21,210 bases of DNA from Ga0077527 sp032128415 (GTDB lineage Bacteria > Pseudomonadota > Gammaproteobacteria > Burkholderiales > SG8-41): assembly GCA_032128415.1 (NCBI GenBank), contig JAQBGW010000074.1, positions 1 through 21,210 on the forward strand, given 5' to 3'. The position numbers and the translations under genes are program-made. Each line of letters starts with the position of its first letter. Position 1 is the stretch's first letter. The notes beneath the pieces were generated by a model. The model searched no databases. It was not told the origin of the DNA and saw nothing but the letters and a program-made list of their open reading frames with translations. Positions 7,647 to 14,484 of the stretch are shown here, piece by piece.

Positions 7647-9323
7647 TCAGGTTTTGTGCACCACCGGCGCCAGCATATTCTGGTCGATCATTACATCGAT
7701 GACGGCCGGCTTGCCACTGGCAAAGGCGCGCTGGATCGCGCCTTCGAGGTCACCGGGGCGGGTGATGTGCTCACCGTGCGCGCCGAAGATTTTTGCCAGT
7801 GCGCCGAAATCCGGATTTTTGTAATCGACGGCGAAATAGCGCCCGCCGAAGTGTTCGTTCTGGAAGGCGCGTTCGTTGCCCAGGCCCTGATCGTTGAACA
7901 CCACGTACACCACAGGGATGTTCTCGCGCACAGCGGTTTCGAGTTCGCCGATGTTGCACATCGCACCCATGTCGCCGGAGGCGCACAGCACCGGGCGATC
8001 GGGTCGCGCCAGTTTGGCGCCCATGGCGATCGGCAATGAGCCGCCGACGGAAGCCCAGTCGTCGATGCACATGAAGGTGTCGGGTTCGTAGCTCTTGAAG
8101 TAACTGCGCACATGTTTGCCGCCGTTGCCGGCATCCACAACAAGGATGCCGTTCTGCGGCAGTAGCTTGCGGATCATGTGCGCCACAAACTGCGGTTGGA
8201 TGGGATCGGCTTGCGGCTGCAGCGCAGCCTGCAGTTCAGCTTCGCCCTCGGCGCGCGCCTTGGCGACGTCAAACCACGGTTTGCGGGGTTTGTTTTTGGC
8301 AGCGCGCTCCGCGAGGCCATTGATAAAACTTGCGGACGAGCCGGTCACGCCCAGTGTCACCGGGAACACGATGCCGATCTGGCCCGGCGCCGAGGTGTGG
8401 TGAATGATCTTTGCGTTTTCGCTGAAGATGCCGTACTTGTACAGGGTGGAGAACACATCGAAGTGCGCGCCGATGGCAATGATGACATCAGCCTGGGGTG
8501 CGGCGCGATTGGCGCTGGCAAAACCGTTGCGACCCAACGGCCCCAACGCCAGTGGATGTGCCGACGGGAAGGCGTCGGGCGAATATTGGAGCGCAGCCGC
8601 TGGAATGCCGGTGGTTTCAGTCAATTTCTGTATCGCGGCGACAGCTTTTTCCTTCATCACGCCGCGACCGATCACGAACAGCGGACGTTCAGCCTTGCTG
8701 ATCAGTGCCCACGCGGCATCGATCTGCGCCGGGTCGCACACTGCAGCTACGGTGTTGCGATAAGCCGCAGGCGCAGTGGTTTCCGGCGCGATCTGTTGCA
8801 ACAGCACTTCGCTGGCGGCTTCGATGTGGGTGGGGCCCTGCGGCTCGGTCAGTGCGACACGGAAGGCTTTGCGCACGGCTTCCTGCACTTTGTCCACATA
8901 GGGAATGCTGTAGGCCCATTTGGTGATCGGGCGCATGAACGCGATCTGGTCCATGTCTTGAGTCGCATCGCGCTCACGCATGCTGCTTTCCTGCACGCCG
9001 CAGATGCTGATCACCGGCACATTCCCTTTGTGCGCAGCGGCGATGGCGGTCACCATGTTGGTAATGCCCGGACCTTCGGTGACGGTGACTACTGACGGTT
9101 TGCCGGCGGCGCGGGCGAAACCGTAGGCCATGAAAGCAGCACCTTGTTCGTGGCGAGTCAGGATAAATCTGATCTGTGGCGTGTCGCGTAGCGCGTCGAG
9201 GATGGCGAGATTCTGCGTGCCGGGAATGCCGAACACATGATCAATGCTTTCGCGCAACAGGCCATCGACCAGCGCGCGCGCGCCGGTGACGGTTTTATTG
9301 GATGGGTGCCCGGTGGATTTCAT
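7647..9323 (-). CDS. Acetolactate-synthase-like thiamine diphosphate (ThDP) enzyme
   Basis: The 558-residue product is a ThDP-dependent decarboxylase/carboligase with three domains: Pyr (about 10-180), central (about 190-340) and PP (about 370-550). Glu59 in RHEQGAAFMA is the universal activating glutamate of the Pyr domain. The ThDP/Mg motif is GDM at 450-452, then about 25 residues to Asn477 (VVFNDQGLG); most relatives have GDG, so Met at the third place is a small oddity. The family includes acetolactate synthase, benzoylformate decarboxylase and related 2-keto acid enzymes; no small regulatory subunit gene is nearby, which argues against the biosynthetic ilv enzyme. AGGAAA 8 nt upstream supports ATG 9323. 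A terminator separates it from the upstream esterase gene. Confidence 0.9.
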   Translation of the reverse strand: MKSTGHPSNKTVTGARALVDGLLRESIDHVFGIPGTQNLAILDALRDTPQIRFILTRHEQGAAFMAYGFARAAGKPSVVTVTEGPGITNMVTAIAAAHKGNVPVISICGVQESSMRERDATQDMDQIAFMRPITKWAYSIPYVDKVQEAVRKAFRVALTEPQGPTHIEAASEVLLQQIAPETTAPAAYRNTVAAVCDPAQIDAAWALISKAERPLFVIGRGVMKEKAVAAIQKLTETTGIPAAALQYSPDAFPSAHPLALGPLGRNGFASANRAAPQADVIIAIGAHFDVFSTLYKYGIFSENAKIIHHTSAPGQIGIVFPVTLGVTGSSASFINGLAERAAKNKPRKPWFDVAKARAEGEAELQAALQPQADPIQPQFVAHMIRKLLPQNGILVVDAGNGGKHVRSYFKSYEPDTFMCIDDWASVGGSLPIAMGAKLARPDRPVLCASGDMGAMCNIGELETAVRENIPVVYVVFNDQGLGNERAFQNEHFGGRYFAVDYKNPDFGALAKIFGAHGEHITRPGDLEGAIQRAFASGKPAVIDVMIDQNMLAPVVHKT

Positions 9324-9386
9324 GATTTGGCTTTCCTGTCTGCGGCAGTTTTGACGGAGCAGTTATTTCATAGAGACGCAGGCAAC

Positions 9387-9412
9387 AAAAAACCCCGCGT
9401 GGCGGGGGTTTT
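9387..9412 (-). terminator. Rho-independent terminator of the esterase gene
   Basis: On the minus strand, CCCCGC (9402-9407) and GCGGGG (9393-9398) form a stem with a 3-nt loop, followed by six T (9387-9392). It lies 15 nt after the stop of the esterase-like gene. The A/T flanks also allow weak activity on the other strand. Confidence 0.85.
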
Positions 9413-9427
9413 GCAGTGTGCGGCGCG

Positions 9428-10291
9428 TTAAGCAGCTTTTTGCAGGGCTCGCAGTTGTTTTGCAATAAAAGTCATGACCATCTGGTGTGAGCGGTCGGCA
9501 GCAGGGCTGGGTGTCGCGGTCCATTCATGCTCGCAGCCCTCGAAAATTTCGAGTTGGCATTCGCCACCGGCAGCGCGATAAGTCGCCGCGAATTTTTCCT
9601 GAATCGGCGGAATCACATTGTCGTCGAGGCTGCCTTGCATGATCAACATCGGCAGCAAGACGGTCTTTTCCTTGCGCTCGAGAATTTCCTGCGGATTGCC
9701 GTCGTGTATGGTTTCCGGCGGATTGAAAAAAGCATCCGACTTTTTCATCATTTCGGCGTTGCCTTTTTTCTCGGCCTGCGCGCGGCGCGCAACCGGATTG
9801 CTGATCGGCGAGCGGGTGGCAACGTAGGCGACGGTGGCGTCGAGTTGCGGCGCTTCCGGCAACGGGATCGCGGCGTAGCGCGGATCGTGCGGGCGCAGTG
9901 CGAGCAGTTGCGCGGCATGACCGCCGCTGGAGCTGCCGAGCAGGCCGAAGTTGGCAGCGTCACCGTTCCATTCCTTGGCCTTGTGCTTGACCCAGCGGAT
10001 GGCGTAGTGCGCGTCCTGCACGCACGCGGGATACGGCGCTTCACCGGAGAGGCGCATGTCCGGGGACACCACCAGCATGCCGGCGGCAGCGATGGCACGC
10101 GCCATCGGCTCGTTGGCGTAATGGTCCTTGCGCGCCCAGGCACCGCCGTGCAGGTCCACCAGCACCGGGAACGGTCCCGCGCCCTGCGGCTGATAAATGC
10201 GCGCAATCAGCTTGCGCTTGCCGCTGTTGCGGTATTCAACTTCCCAGCATTTGACGGCGTACAGGTTGGCGGGATTGTAGTGAACGGTCAT
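9428..10291 (-). CDS. Alpha/beta hydrolase, acetyl esterase/lipase (BD-FAE-like)
   Basis: The product is a 287-residue serine esterase without signal peptide. HGGAW at 48-52 is the oxyanion motif of the hormone-sensitive-lipase/acetyl-esterase group. The nucleophile is Ser121 in GSSSG (119-123), the acid is Asp223 in GSLDDNV, and the base is His255 in EGCEHEW. An insertion rich in Lys, Glu and Met (about 165-210) forms a cap that would set substrate choice. The start at ATG 10291 is chosen because GGAGG lies a few nt upstream; the open frame extends 14 codons further, across that site. It is transcribed alone, ending at the terminator at 9387-9412, and diverges from the YciI-like gene. Substrate is likely a small acyl ester or carbamate, not determinable here. 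Confidence 0.9.
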   Translation of the reverse strand: MTVHYNPANLYAVKCWEVEYRNSGKRKLIARIYQPQGAGPFPVLVDLHGGAWARKDHYANEPMARAIAAAGMLVVSPDMRLSGEAPYPACVQDAHYAIRWVKHKAKEWNGDAANFGLLGSSSGGHAAQLLALRPHDPRYAAIPLPEAPQLDATVAYVATRSPISNPVARRAQAEKKGNAEMMKKSDAFFNPPETIHDGNPQEILERKEKTVLLPMLIMQGSLDDNVIPPIQEKFAATYRAAGGECQLEIFEGCEHEWTATPSPAADRSHQMVMTFIAKQLRALQKAA

Positions 10292-10393
10292 GATGCTTCC
10301 TCCGAAAGTGGTGCGACTGGAATGCAATATCATAGCGCCACCCCGCCGGTTTATGTATGCCGGCCAACCTGGAAGTCCACATTGGAGAACATT

Positions 10394-10696
10394 ATGCTCT
10401 GGGCCATATCATGCGGTGATAAACCGGATACCGCGGCGATTCGCGATTCCGTGCTGCAACCGCACCGCGACTATCTCGGTAGCCAGAAAAGCATCCTGGT
10501 GCTGGCCGGTGCCACACAGAACGATGAAGGTACGGCCGCCATTGGCAGCTTGTTCATCGTCAACGTCAACAGCCGCGCCGAGGCGAAAAAATTCTCCGAC
10601 GGTGATCCGTTTACTCAAAAAGGGGTGTTCGCCAGCATTACCATCACGCGCATGCGCAAGGGCCAGTGGAATCCGGGAGCTGCGGAAGGCGCTTAG
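10394..10696 (+). CDS. YciI-like family protein
   Basis: This is a 100-residue ferredoxin-like-fold protein of the YciI family. The family's paired residues are visible: His24 in QPHRDYL and Asp71 in SDGDPF, which face each other in the putative active site. GSLFIVNVNSRAEAKKF is the typical strand-helix that precedes the DPF loop. GGAGAA at 10384-10389 places the start at ATG 10394, within a longer open frame. YciI proteins are small cytoplasmic enzymes or accessory domains with mostly unknown substrates; some relatives dehalogenate or act beside muconolactone-type enzymes. It diverges from the esterase gene, with 102 nt between the starts, so the two may share a control region. Confidence 0.88.
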   Translation: MLWAISCGDKPDTAAIRDSVLQPHRDYLGSQKSILVLAGATQNDEGTAAIGSLFIVNVNSRAEAKKFSDGDPFTQKGVFASITITRMRKGQWNPGAAEGA

Positions 10697-10720
10697 GCTT
10701 GCGCTGGGAGTGCTGAGCCC

Positions 10721-10750
10721 AAAAAAACGCCCACCATGGGGTGGGCGGTT
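10721..10750 (-). terminator. Bidirectional terminator between YciI-like and peroxiredoxin genes
   Basis: A perfect 8-bp stem, CGCCCACC (10728-10735) with GGTGGGCG (10740-10747), has a 4-nt loop. On the minus strand it is followed by seven T (10721-10727), so it ends the selenoprotein operon efficiently. On the plus strand the tail is only GTTT, giving weak termination for the YciI-like gene. Confidence 0.85.
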
Positions 10751-10789
10751 TAACTATTTGATTTAATTAATAAAATTACAGACCGGAGG

Positions 10790-11359
10790 TCAGCGATATT
10801 TCTCCACTACGGCGAGAATTTCGTCGTTGGGCACCAGTCCTCGCGGATCCTGGACTCTGGCGTAACGGATGATGCCGTCCTTGTCGATGACAAACCAGGA
10901 ACGTTTAGCGCGCAGGTACGCAGCAATGCGCTTGGGGTTGTTGATGAGCGCGGCATCTTCATTGAGCACGCCGTAGGCGCGGGTCATCGCCCGATTGGTA
11001 TCACTCAGCAGCGGATAGCTGAGCCCGATTTTCTCGGCGAAGGCTTTGTTGGCTGCACTGTAATCGACACTGACGCCCAGAACCTGGGCGTTGGCGGCCT
11101 CGAACTTGGGAAGATCAAGTTGGAAGGCCAGGGCTTCGGTCGTTCAAGTGTTGGTGAAGGCGGCGAAATAGAAGAACACCACCACCGCCTTTTTGCCCTG
11201 AAAATCTGCCAGTGCAATAGGCTTGCCGGTGGTGGACATCACCTTGAAGTCCGGCGCCTGATCGCCTTCCTTCAGCGCTTCGGCATGGGCAGCGCCGGCG
11301 CATAACGCTGCGCCGAGCACCAGCGCTGCTATCCAGCGTTTACAGTACAGCATAATCAT
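10790..11359 (-). CDS. Exported peroxiredoxin (AhpC/TSA fold) with in-frame TGA, predicted selenocysteine at residue 72
   Basis: The product is 189 residues when TGA at 11144-11146 is read as selenocysteine (U72). AGGAGG at 11365-11370 lies 5 nt before ATG 11359. A signal peptide ends at about AHA (24-26), so the protein is exported. The mature part has EGDQAPDF (31-38), typical of AhpC/TSA proteins, then FYFAAFTNT-U-TTEALAF: U72 occupies the peroxidatic position of the TxxC motif. VLGVSVD (93-99) and Arg153 in KRSWFVIDKDG complete the fold. The mature protein contains no Cys, so it would be a one-Sec peroxidase needing an outside reductant. The usual Pro seven residues before the catalytic site is Phe65. 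The frame is the same before and after the TGA, and a hairpin follows it. A nonsense mutation is the alternative reading. Confidence 0.85.
11096..11129 (-). promoter_or_regulatory. Candidate bacterial SECIS element in the peroxiredoxin gene
   Basis: In the mRNA, nt 15-48 after the UGA form a two-part hairpin: GGCCUU pairs with GAGGCC (one G-U), then a small internal loop, then AACUUG pairs with CAAGUU, closed by a 7-nt loop at nt 29-35. Position within the coding frame just after UGA and the distance to the loop fit bacterial SECIS rules. The loop AUCUUCC lacks an early G unless the closing G-C pair opens, so the match is imperfect. Confidence 0.6.
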
Positions 11360-11393
11360 GGACGCCTCCTGTGGTGGATTGAACTGCGGGGGA

Positions 11394-11918
11394 TTACTTC
11401 TTGGCGAGGCCGCGCACGTATTTGCGCAACACCCGGCCGTCGAAATCGACGTGGCCATAACCGCGGGCGGTGATCATGCCTTTGGTGTCAACCACTACCG
11501 TATAAGGCACTGCGCGCACGCCAAAGCCGCGCGCGACTTCCATGTTGGTATCGATCAGCGCCGGCAGCGTGTAGCCGCCCTTGGCGAAAATCGGTTTGAT
11601 GGCCGGTTCACCTGTGGCATCCACCGAGATGGTGATGACGTTGATGCCGTCTTTTTTAAGTTCATTATGTGCCCTCTGCACGGAGGGCATATCGCCGACG
11701 CAGGTACTTCACCACGAGGCCCAGAAACGGATCACCGTAACCTTGTTGCGCAGATCGGCATCGCTGCCGCCATGGCCATTGAGTCCCGGCAGTTTGAACG
11801 AGGGCATTGGAACCGGCTTGGGTAACTCGTCAAAATTCTGTGCTGCCGCTTGCGGGAGGATGCCGGCGAACAGCCCGGTCAGCAGCAACAGGGAGACAAG
11901 TGATGGGGTGTAGCGCAT
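11394..11918 (-). CDS. Exported TlpA/thioredoxin-like protein with in-frame TGA, predicted selenocysteine at residue 70 (UxxC)
   Basis: The product is 174 residues when TGA at 11709-11711 is read as selenocysteine. GGGAG at 11925-11929 lies 6 nt before ATG 11918. A signal peptide of about 26 residues ends at QAAA. The mature protein has the TlpA/ResA thioredoxin plan: PSFKLPGLNG (39-48), VTVIRFWASW-U70-S-T-C73, where TGA replaces the first Cys of the WCxxC active site, then VITISVD and the cis-Pro loop VRAVPYTVVVD (Pro138). Cys73 is its only Cys. It would be a periplasmic thiol/selenol-disulfide reductase. It is the first gene of a two-gene unit, 34 nt upstream of the peroxiredoxin, and a strong hairpin follows the TGA. 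Reading TGA as a stop leaves two useless halves. Confidence 0.87.
11667..11692 (-). promoter_or_regulatory. Candidate bacterial SECIS element in the thioredoxin-like gene
   Basis: In the mRNA, nt 20-39 after the UGA form a perfect 7-bp stem, UGCCCUC with GAGGGCA, capped by a 6-nt loop CGUGCA (nt 27-32). Two more pairs form below one mismatch. The loop has a G as second base and a GU pair at nt 28-29, matching what is known for bacterial SECIS loops recognised by SelB. It lies wholly inside the reading frame. Confidence 0.8.
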
Positions 11919-11953
11919 GCATTTCTCCCAAAATCGGGTCAACAGGCGCCTGG

Positions 11954-11959
11954 ATTCTA
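11954..11959 (-). promoter_or_regulatory. Candidate -10 box of the selenoprotein operon
   Basis: On the minus strand TAGAAT (5 of 6 matches to TATAAT) lies 35 nt before the ATG of the thioredoxin-like gene, giving a leader of about 28 nt. No good -35 hexamer is seen at 16-18 nt spacing, so an activator or another sigma factor may be needed. The rest of 11960-12104 shows no gene. Confidence 0.35.
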
Positions 11960-12104
11960 GCGCGTTTGCAGGGCCGGGCTTCGGTTAATTGGCAACAGGG
12001 CTTGATGCAATGGTGTGACAGGCGATGTTGCCGCCGCATAAGCGCTAAACGTTGGCGGTGCTGCACTTATTCCGGTGGTGCGGCGTTATTGCGCTTGAAA
12101 TAAC

Positions 12105-12131
12105 ACGGGGGCGCACATCGTGCGCCCCCGT
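12105..12131 (-). terminator. Hairpin terminator after the third Bug gene
   Basis: An 11-bp perfect stem, ACGGGGGCGCA (12105-12115) with TGCGCCCCCGT (12121-12131), has a 5-nt loop and lies 20 nt past the stop of the Bug gene on the minus strand. The tail GTTATTTC is only moderately T-rich, so it may be a weak terminator or a 3'-end stabiliser. Confidence 0.65.
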
Positions 12132-12151
12132 CAAGGTTGAACCGTGCCGGA

Positions 12152-13114
12152 TTAGCGCGGCTTGATGCCTGCGGCCTTGGCGAGCCCGGCGAAGCGTTTT
12201 ACGTCGGCGCGGAACTTTTTCGCCCAAATCTCCGGCGCATCGCCGTCGGGCTCGTAGCCGTTATCGACAAAGTGCGCACGGACTTTCGGTACCTGGAGTG
12301 CCTTGTGGATGGCCTGCTGCAGTTTTCTGGCAATCGGCATGGGCATATTGGCCGGGCCGAACACGCCATGCCAGCCGGCGTCGGATACGTAGCCGGGCAC
12401 GGTTTCACCAACAGTCGGGATGTCGGGTAGCGACTTCAGGCGTTTGGCGCCGGTAAAGGCAATGGCGCGGATCCGGCCGGCCTTGTGATGCGGCACACCG
12501 ACTGATCCCGCGGGATAGTGCACTTGCACCTCGCCGCCGATGACAGCCGCAACTGCCGGGCCACCGCCCTTGTACGGTACGTGCAGCATGTTGATCTTCG
12601 CCATGGTAGTAAACAGCGACCCTGTGAGATGTTGGCCGTTGCCGACGCCCGCGGTGCTGTAGCTCAAGTTTTGTTTCTTGGCGAGAGCGATCAGCTCCGC
12701 GATATTTTTAACCGGTAGCGCGAGATTGACCACCACCAGATAGCCCAGTCCGGTGGCGACGTTGGTGACTGGCGTGAAGTCCTTGATGATGTCGAACGGC
12801 ATCTTCTTGCGAATTGCCGGATTCACCGCAAAGGAGAATGACGTATTCAGCAACGTGTAACCATTGGGCGTTGCGTTGTTGACGGCATCGGCGCCGATCA
12901 AGCCGTTGGCCCCGCCGCGGTTGTCGATGACGAAGTTGGTGCCGATGACGGATTCCACTTCACGGTAGAGCACGCGGGCAAACACGTCGACATTGCCGCC
13001 CGGCGGGAATGGCACGATCAACCGGATCGGGCGTTCGGGGTATTGCTGGGCGACCGCGTTACCCATGAACACGGTTGCGAGCAGGCTCAGAATTGCAAGC
13101 AGGGTACGTTGCAT
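12152..13114 (-). CDS. Bug-family tripartite tricarboxylate receptor (TctC-like) 3
   Basis: The product is a 320-residue exported solute receptor. GGAGGAG at 13121-13127 lies 6 nt before ATG 13114; the open frame reaches further upstream but without a better site. The signal peptide (1-22) ends AVA before QQYPERPIRLIVPFPPGGNVDVFAR, the classic Bug opening with the P-G-G-x-x-D-x-x-A-R binding loop. Later landmarks are NGYTLL, LSYSTAGVGNGQHLTG, LHVPYKGGGPAVAAVIGGEV and IPTVGETVPGY. It is the most canonical of the three Bug proteins here. It diverges from a hydroxyacid dehydrogenase gene with 195 nt between starts, so a hydroxy acid ligand is a reasonable guess, but only from context. No TctAB membrane genes are present. 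Confidence 0.94.
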   Translation of the reverse strand: MQRTLLAILSLLATVFMGNAVAQQYPERPIRLIVPFPPGGNVDVFARVLYREVESVIGTNFVIDNRGGANGLIGADAVNNATPNGYTLLNTSFSFAVNPAIRKKMPFDIIKDFTPVTNVATGLGYLVVVNLALPVKNIAELIALAKKQNLSYSTAGVGNGQHLTGSLFTTMAKINMLHVPYKGGGPAVAAVIGGEVQVHYPAGSVGVPHHKAGRIRAIAFTGAKRLKSLPDIPTVGETVPGYVSDAGWHGVFGPANMPMPIARKLQQAIHKALQVPKVRAHFVDNGYEPDGDAPEIWAKKFRADVKRFAGLAKAAGIKPR

Positions 13115-13309
13115 TGATATCTCCTCCAGTTCAGAAATGAATTTGTCGCGTGCGGATTGTTGTATGCGCATCTGTGACAGACCCATTTTAGTGGCGTGGG
13201 CTCTGCAGGGAAACCCCTTTTAAGGATTAATTGGGGGAATTCGCCCCGAATCACGACAGATGAGACGGGAATGGGATAATCCGTTCGTTGAGATTTCGGG
13301 AGGGCGGGG

Positions 13310-14293
13310 GTGAACAGACCAAAAGTGCTGGTTACTGCGTCGACGGTATCCGATCTCGCGCAGAATCTATTGCGCGAGGGCGGTGCCGATATCGTATTCA
13401 TGCCGGGACAAATCGATGAAGAAGCGCTGATTGCGGCATTTGCCTGCGATGAAATTGCCGCCATCCTGTTGCGCGGCTCACCACTGCTGAATGAGCGCGT
13501 GCTGAGCGTGGCGCCACATCTCAAAATCATCGCCAAGCACGGCGCCGGCGTTGATAGCGTCGACATTGCAGCGGCGACCCGCCGCGGCATCGCAGTGATG
13601 GTTGCCAATGGCGCCAATGCGGATGCCGTCGCCGAGCATGCGCTGGCGCTGATGTTGAGTCTTGCGCGCGAGCTGCCGCGCTTTGATCGCGATGTGCGCA
13701 GCGGGGCGTGGCGCGATCTTAATCAGTACACGCGCGACTTCAGCGCACGCACGGTAGGCATTGTCGGTTATGGCCAGATCGGCGAGCGCACGGCGCGGCT
13801 GGTGCAGGCCTGCGGTGCGCAAGTGGTCATCCACACCCGCTCCGCAATCACGCCACCAACGGGCATGTCATATGAACCCGATCTCAATCGTCTGCTCGAA
13901 ACCGTTGATATCGTCAGCCTGCATTGCCCGCTGACCGACAAAACCCGCGGCATGATCGGTGCGGCAGAATTGGCGCGCATGAAACCCGGTGCGCTGCTGA
14001 TCAATACGGCGCGCGGCCCGGTAGTTGACGAAGCAGCACTGGTCGTCGCGCTGAGAAGCGGCAGATTGGCGGGCGCGGCGCTGGACACCTATGCGGTGGA
14101 ACCGCCGGATCCGGCGCATCCGTTATTTGCGCTGCCCAATGTGATGGTCACGCCGCACATTGCTGCAGCGACGACTGGAGCGATGGCACGCATGGGCACG
14201 ATTGCCGCCAACAACATTCTCTGCTGGCTGCGCGGCGAGGTGCATGACGCGCGCAATTTCCTCAATCCCGGAGTTGCTCAGTCCGGACGCTGA
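13310..14293 (+). CDS. D-2-hydroxyacid dehydrogenase (PGDH/GyaR-like)
   Basis: The 327-residue cytoplasmic enzyme reduces 2-keto acids or oxidises D-2-hydroxy acids with NAD(P). The Rossmann motif GYGQIG is at 153-158. The catalytic set is Arg235 (INTARGPVVDEAAL), Glu264 (DTYAVEPPDP) and His283 (VTPHIAAAT). The N-terminal substrate domain has IAKHGAGVDSVD (74-85) and the NAxAVAEHAL-type helix, as in 3-phosphoglycerate dehydrogenases and glyoxylate/hydroxypyruvate reductases. There is no C-terminal ACT domain, so it is probably not a feedback-controlled SerA. The start is GTG 13310, preceded by GGGAGGG at 13298-13304. GATAAT at 13275-13280 could be the -10 box. It diverges from a Bug receptor, a common pairing in this group of bacteria. 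Confidence 0.92.
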   Translation: MNRPKVLVTASTVSDLAQNLLREGGADIVFMPGQIDEEALIAAFACDEIAAILLRGSPLLNERVLSVAPHLKIIAKHGAGVDSVDIAAATRRGIAVMVANGANADAVAEHALALMLSLARELPRFDRDVRSGAWRDLNQYTRDFSARTVGIVGYGQIGERTARLVQACGAQVVIHTRSAITPPTGMSYEPDLNRLLETVDIVSLHCPLTDKTRGMIGAAELARMKPGALLINTARGPVVDEAALVVALRSGRLAGAALDTYAVEPPDPAHPLFALPNVMVTPHIAAATTGAMARMGTIAANNILCWLRGEVHDARNFLNPGVAQSGR

Positions 14294-14358
14294 ATTGCTC
14301 TGCTGAAAGTTACATATTGTTACGGTGACTTTGTGCGCTAACACACAGAGTTGGTCGT

Positions 14359-14364
14359 TATAAT
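14359..14364 (+). promoter_or_regulatory. Candidate -10 box of the RcnB-like gene
   Basis: A consensus TATAAT lies 120 nt before the ATG. The -35 region is poor, which suggests a regulated promoter. Transcription from here would give a leader of roughly 110 nt. Confidence 0.45.
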
Positions 14365-14377
14365 GCTGGTAATGTGT

Positions 14378-14429
14378 GTGGCATCAGAGCAGGAGCCAGG
14401 GTGGATCATGACGATCCAGGGCATGCCAC
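14378..14429 (+). promoter_or_regulatory. Structured 5' leader of the RcnB-like gene
   Basis: GTGGCAT (14378-14384) can pair with ATGCCAC (14423-14429), enclosing a hairpin TGGATC (14402-14407) / GATCCA (14413-14418). Both helices are perfect. The element sits between the -10 box and the ribosome binding site. It could be a cis-regulatory RNA or operator DNA; I do not recognise it as a known riboswitch class. Confidence 0.3.
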
Positions 14430-14484
14430 CGAAGTTGGCTTATTGCGGGCGGCATGGATATCGATCTACAACGAGGAAATCACT

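Noticed and set aside
8178..9095. 305-residue plus-strand open frame antisense to the ThDP enzyme
   Set aside because: Composition is shadow-like (Arg, Gly, His-rich), no motif is recognisable, and the minus strand carries a complete, motif-rich enzyme.
10790..11942. Two broken redox pseudogenes or sequencing errors, giving four short genes
   Set aside because: Both interruptions are TGA, both are on the catalytic Cys position, the frames are otherwise intact, ribosome sites and signal peptides are good, and hairpins follow at SECIS-like distance. Independent decay would not do this twice.
14374..14484. GTG start 37 codons upstream of the RcnB-like gene
   Set aside because: It would place charged residues before the signal peptide and cross the structured leader; ATG 14485 has GAGGA at the right distance.
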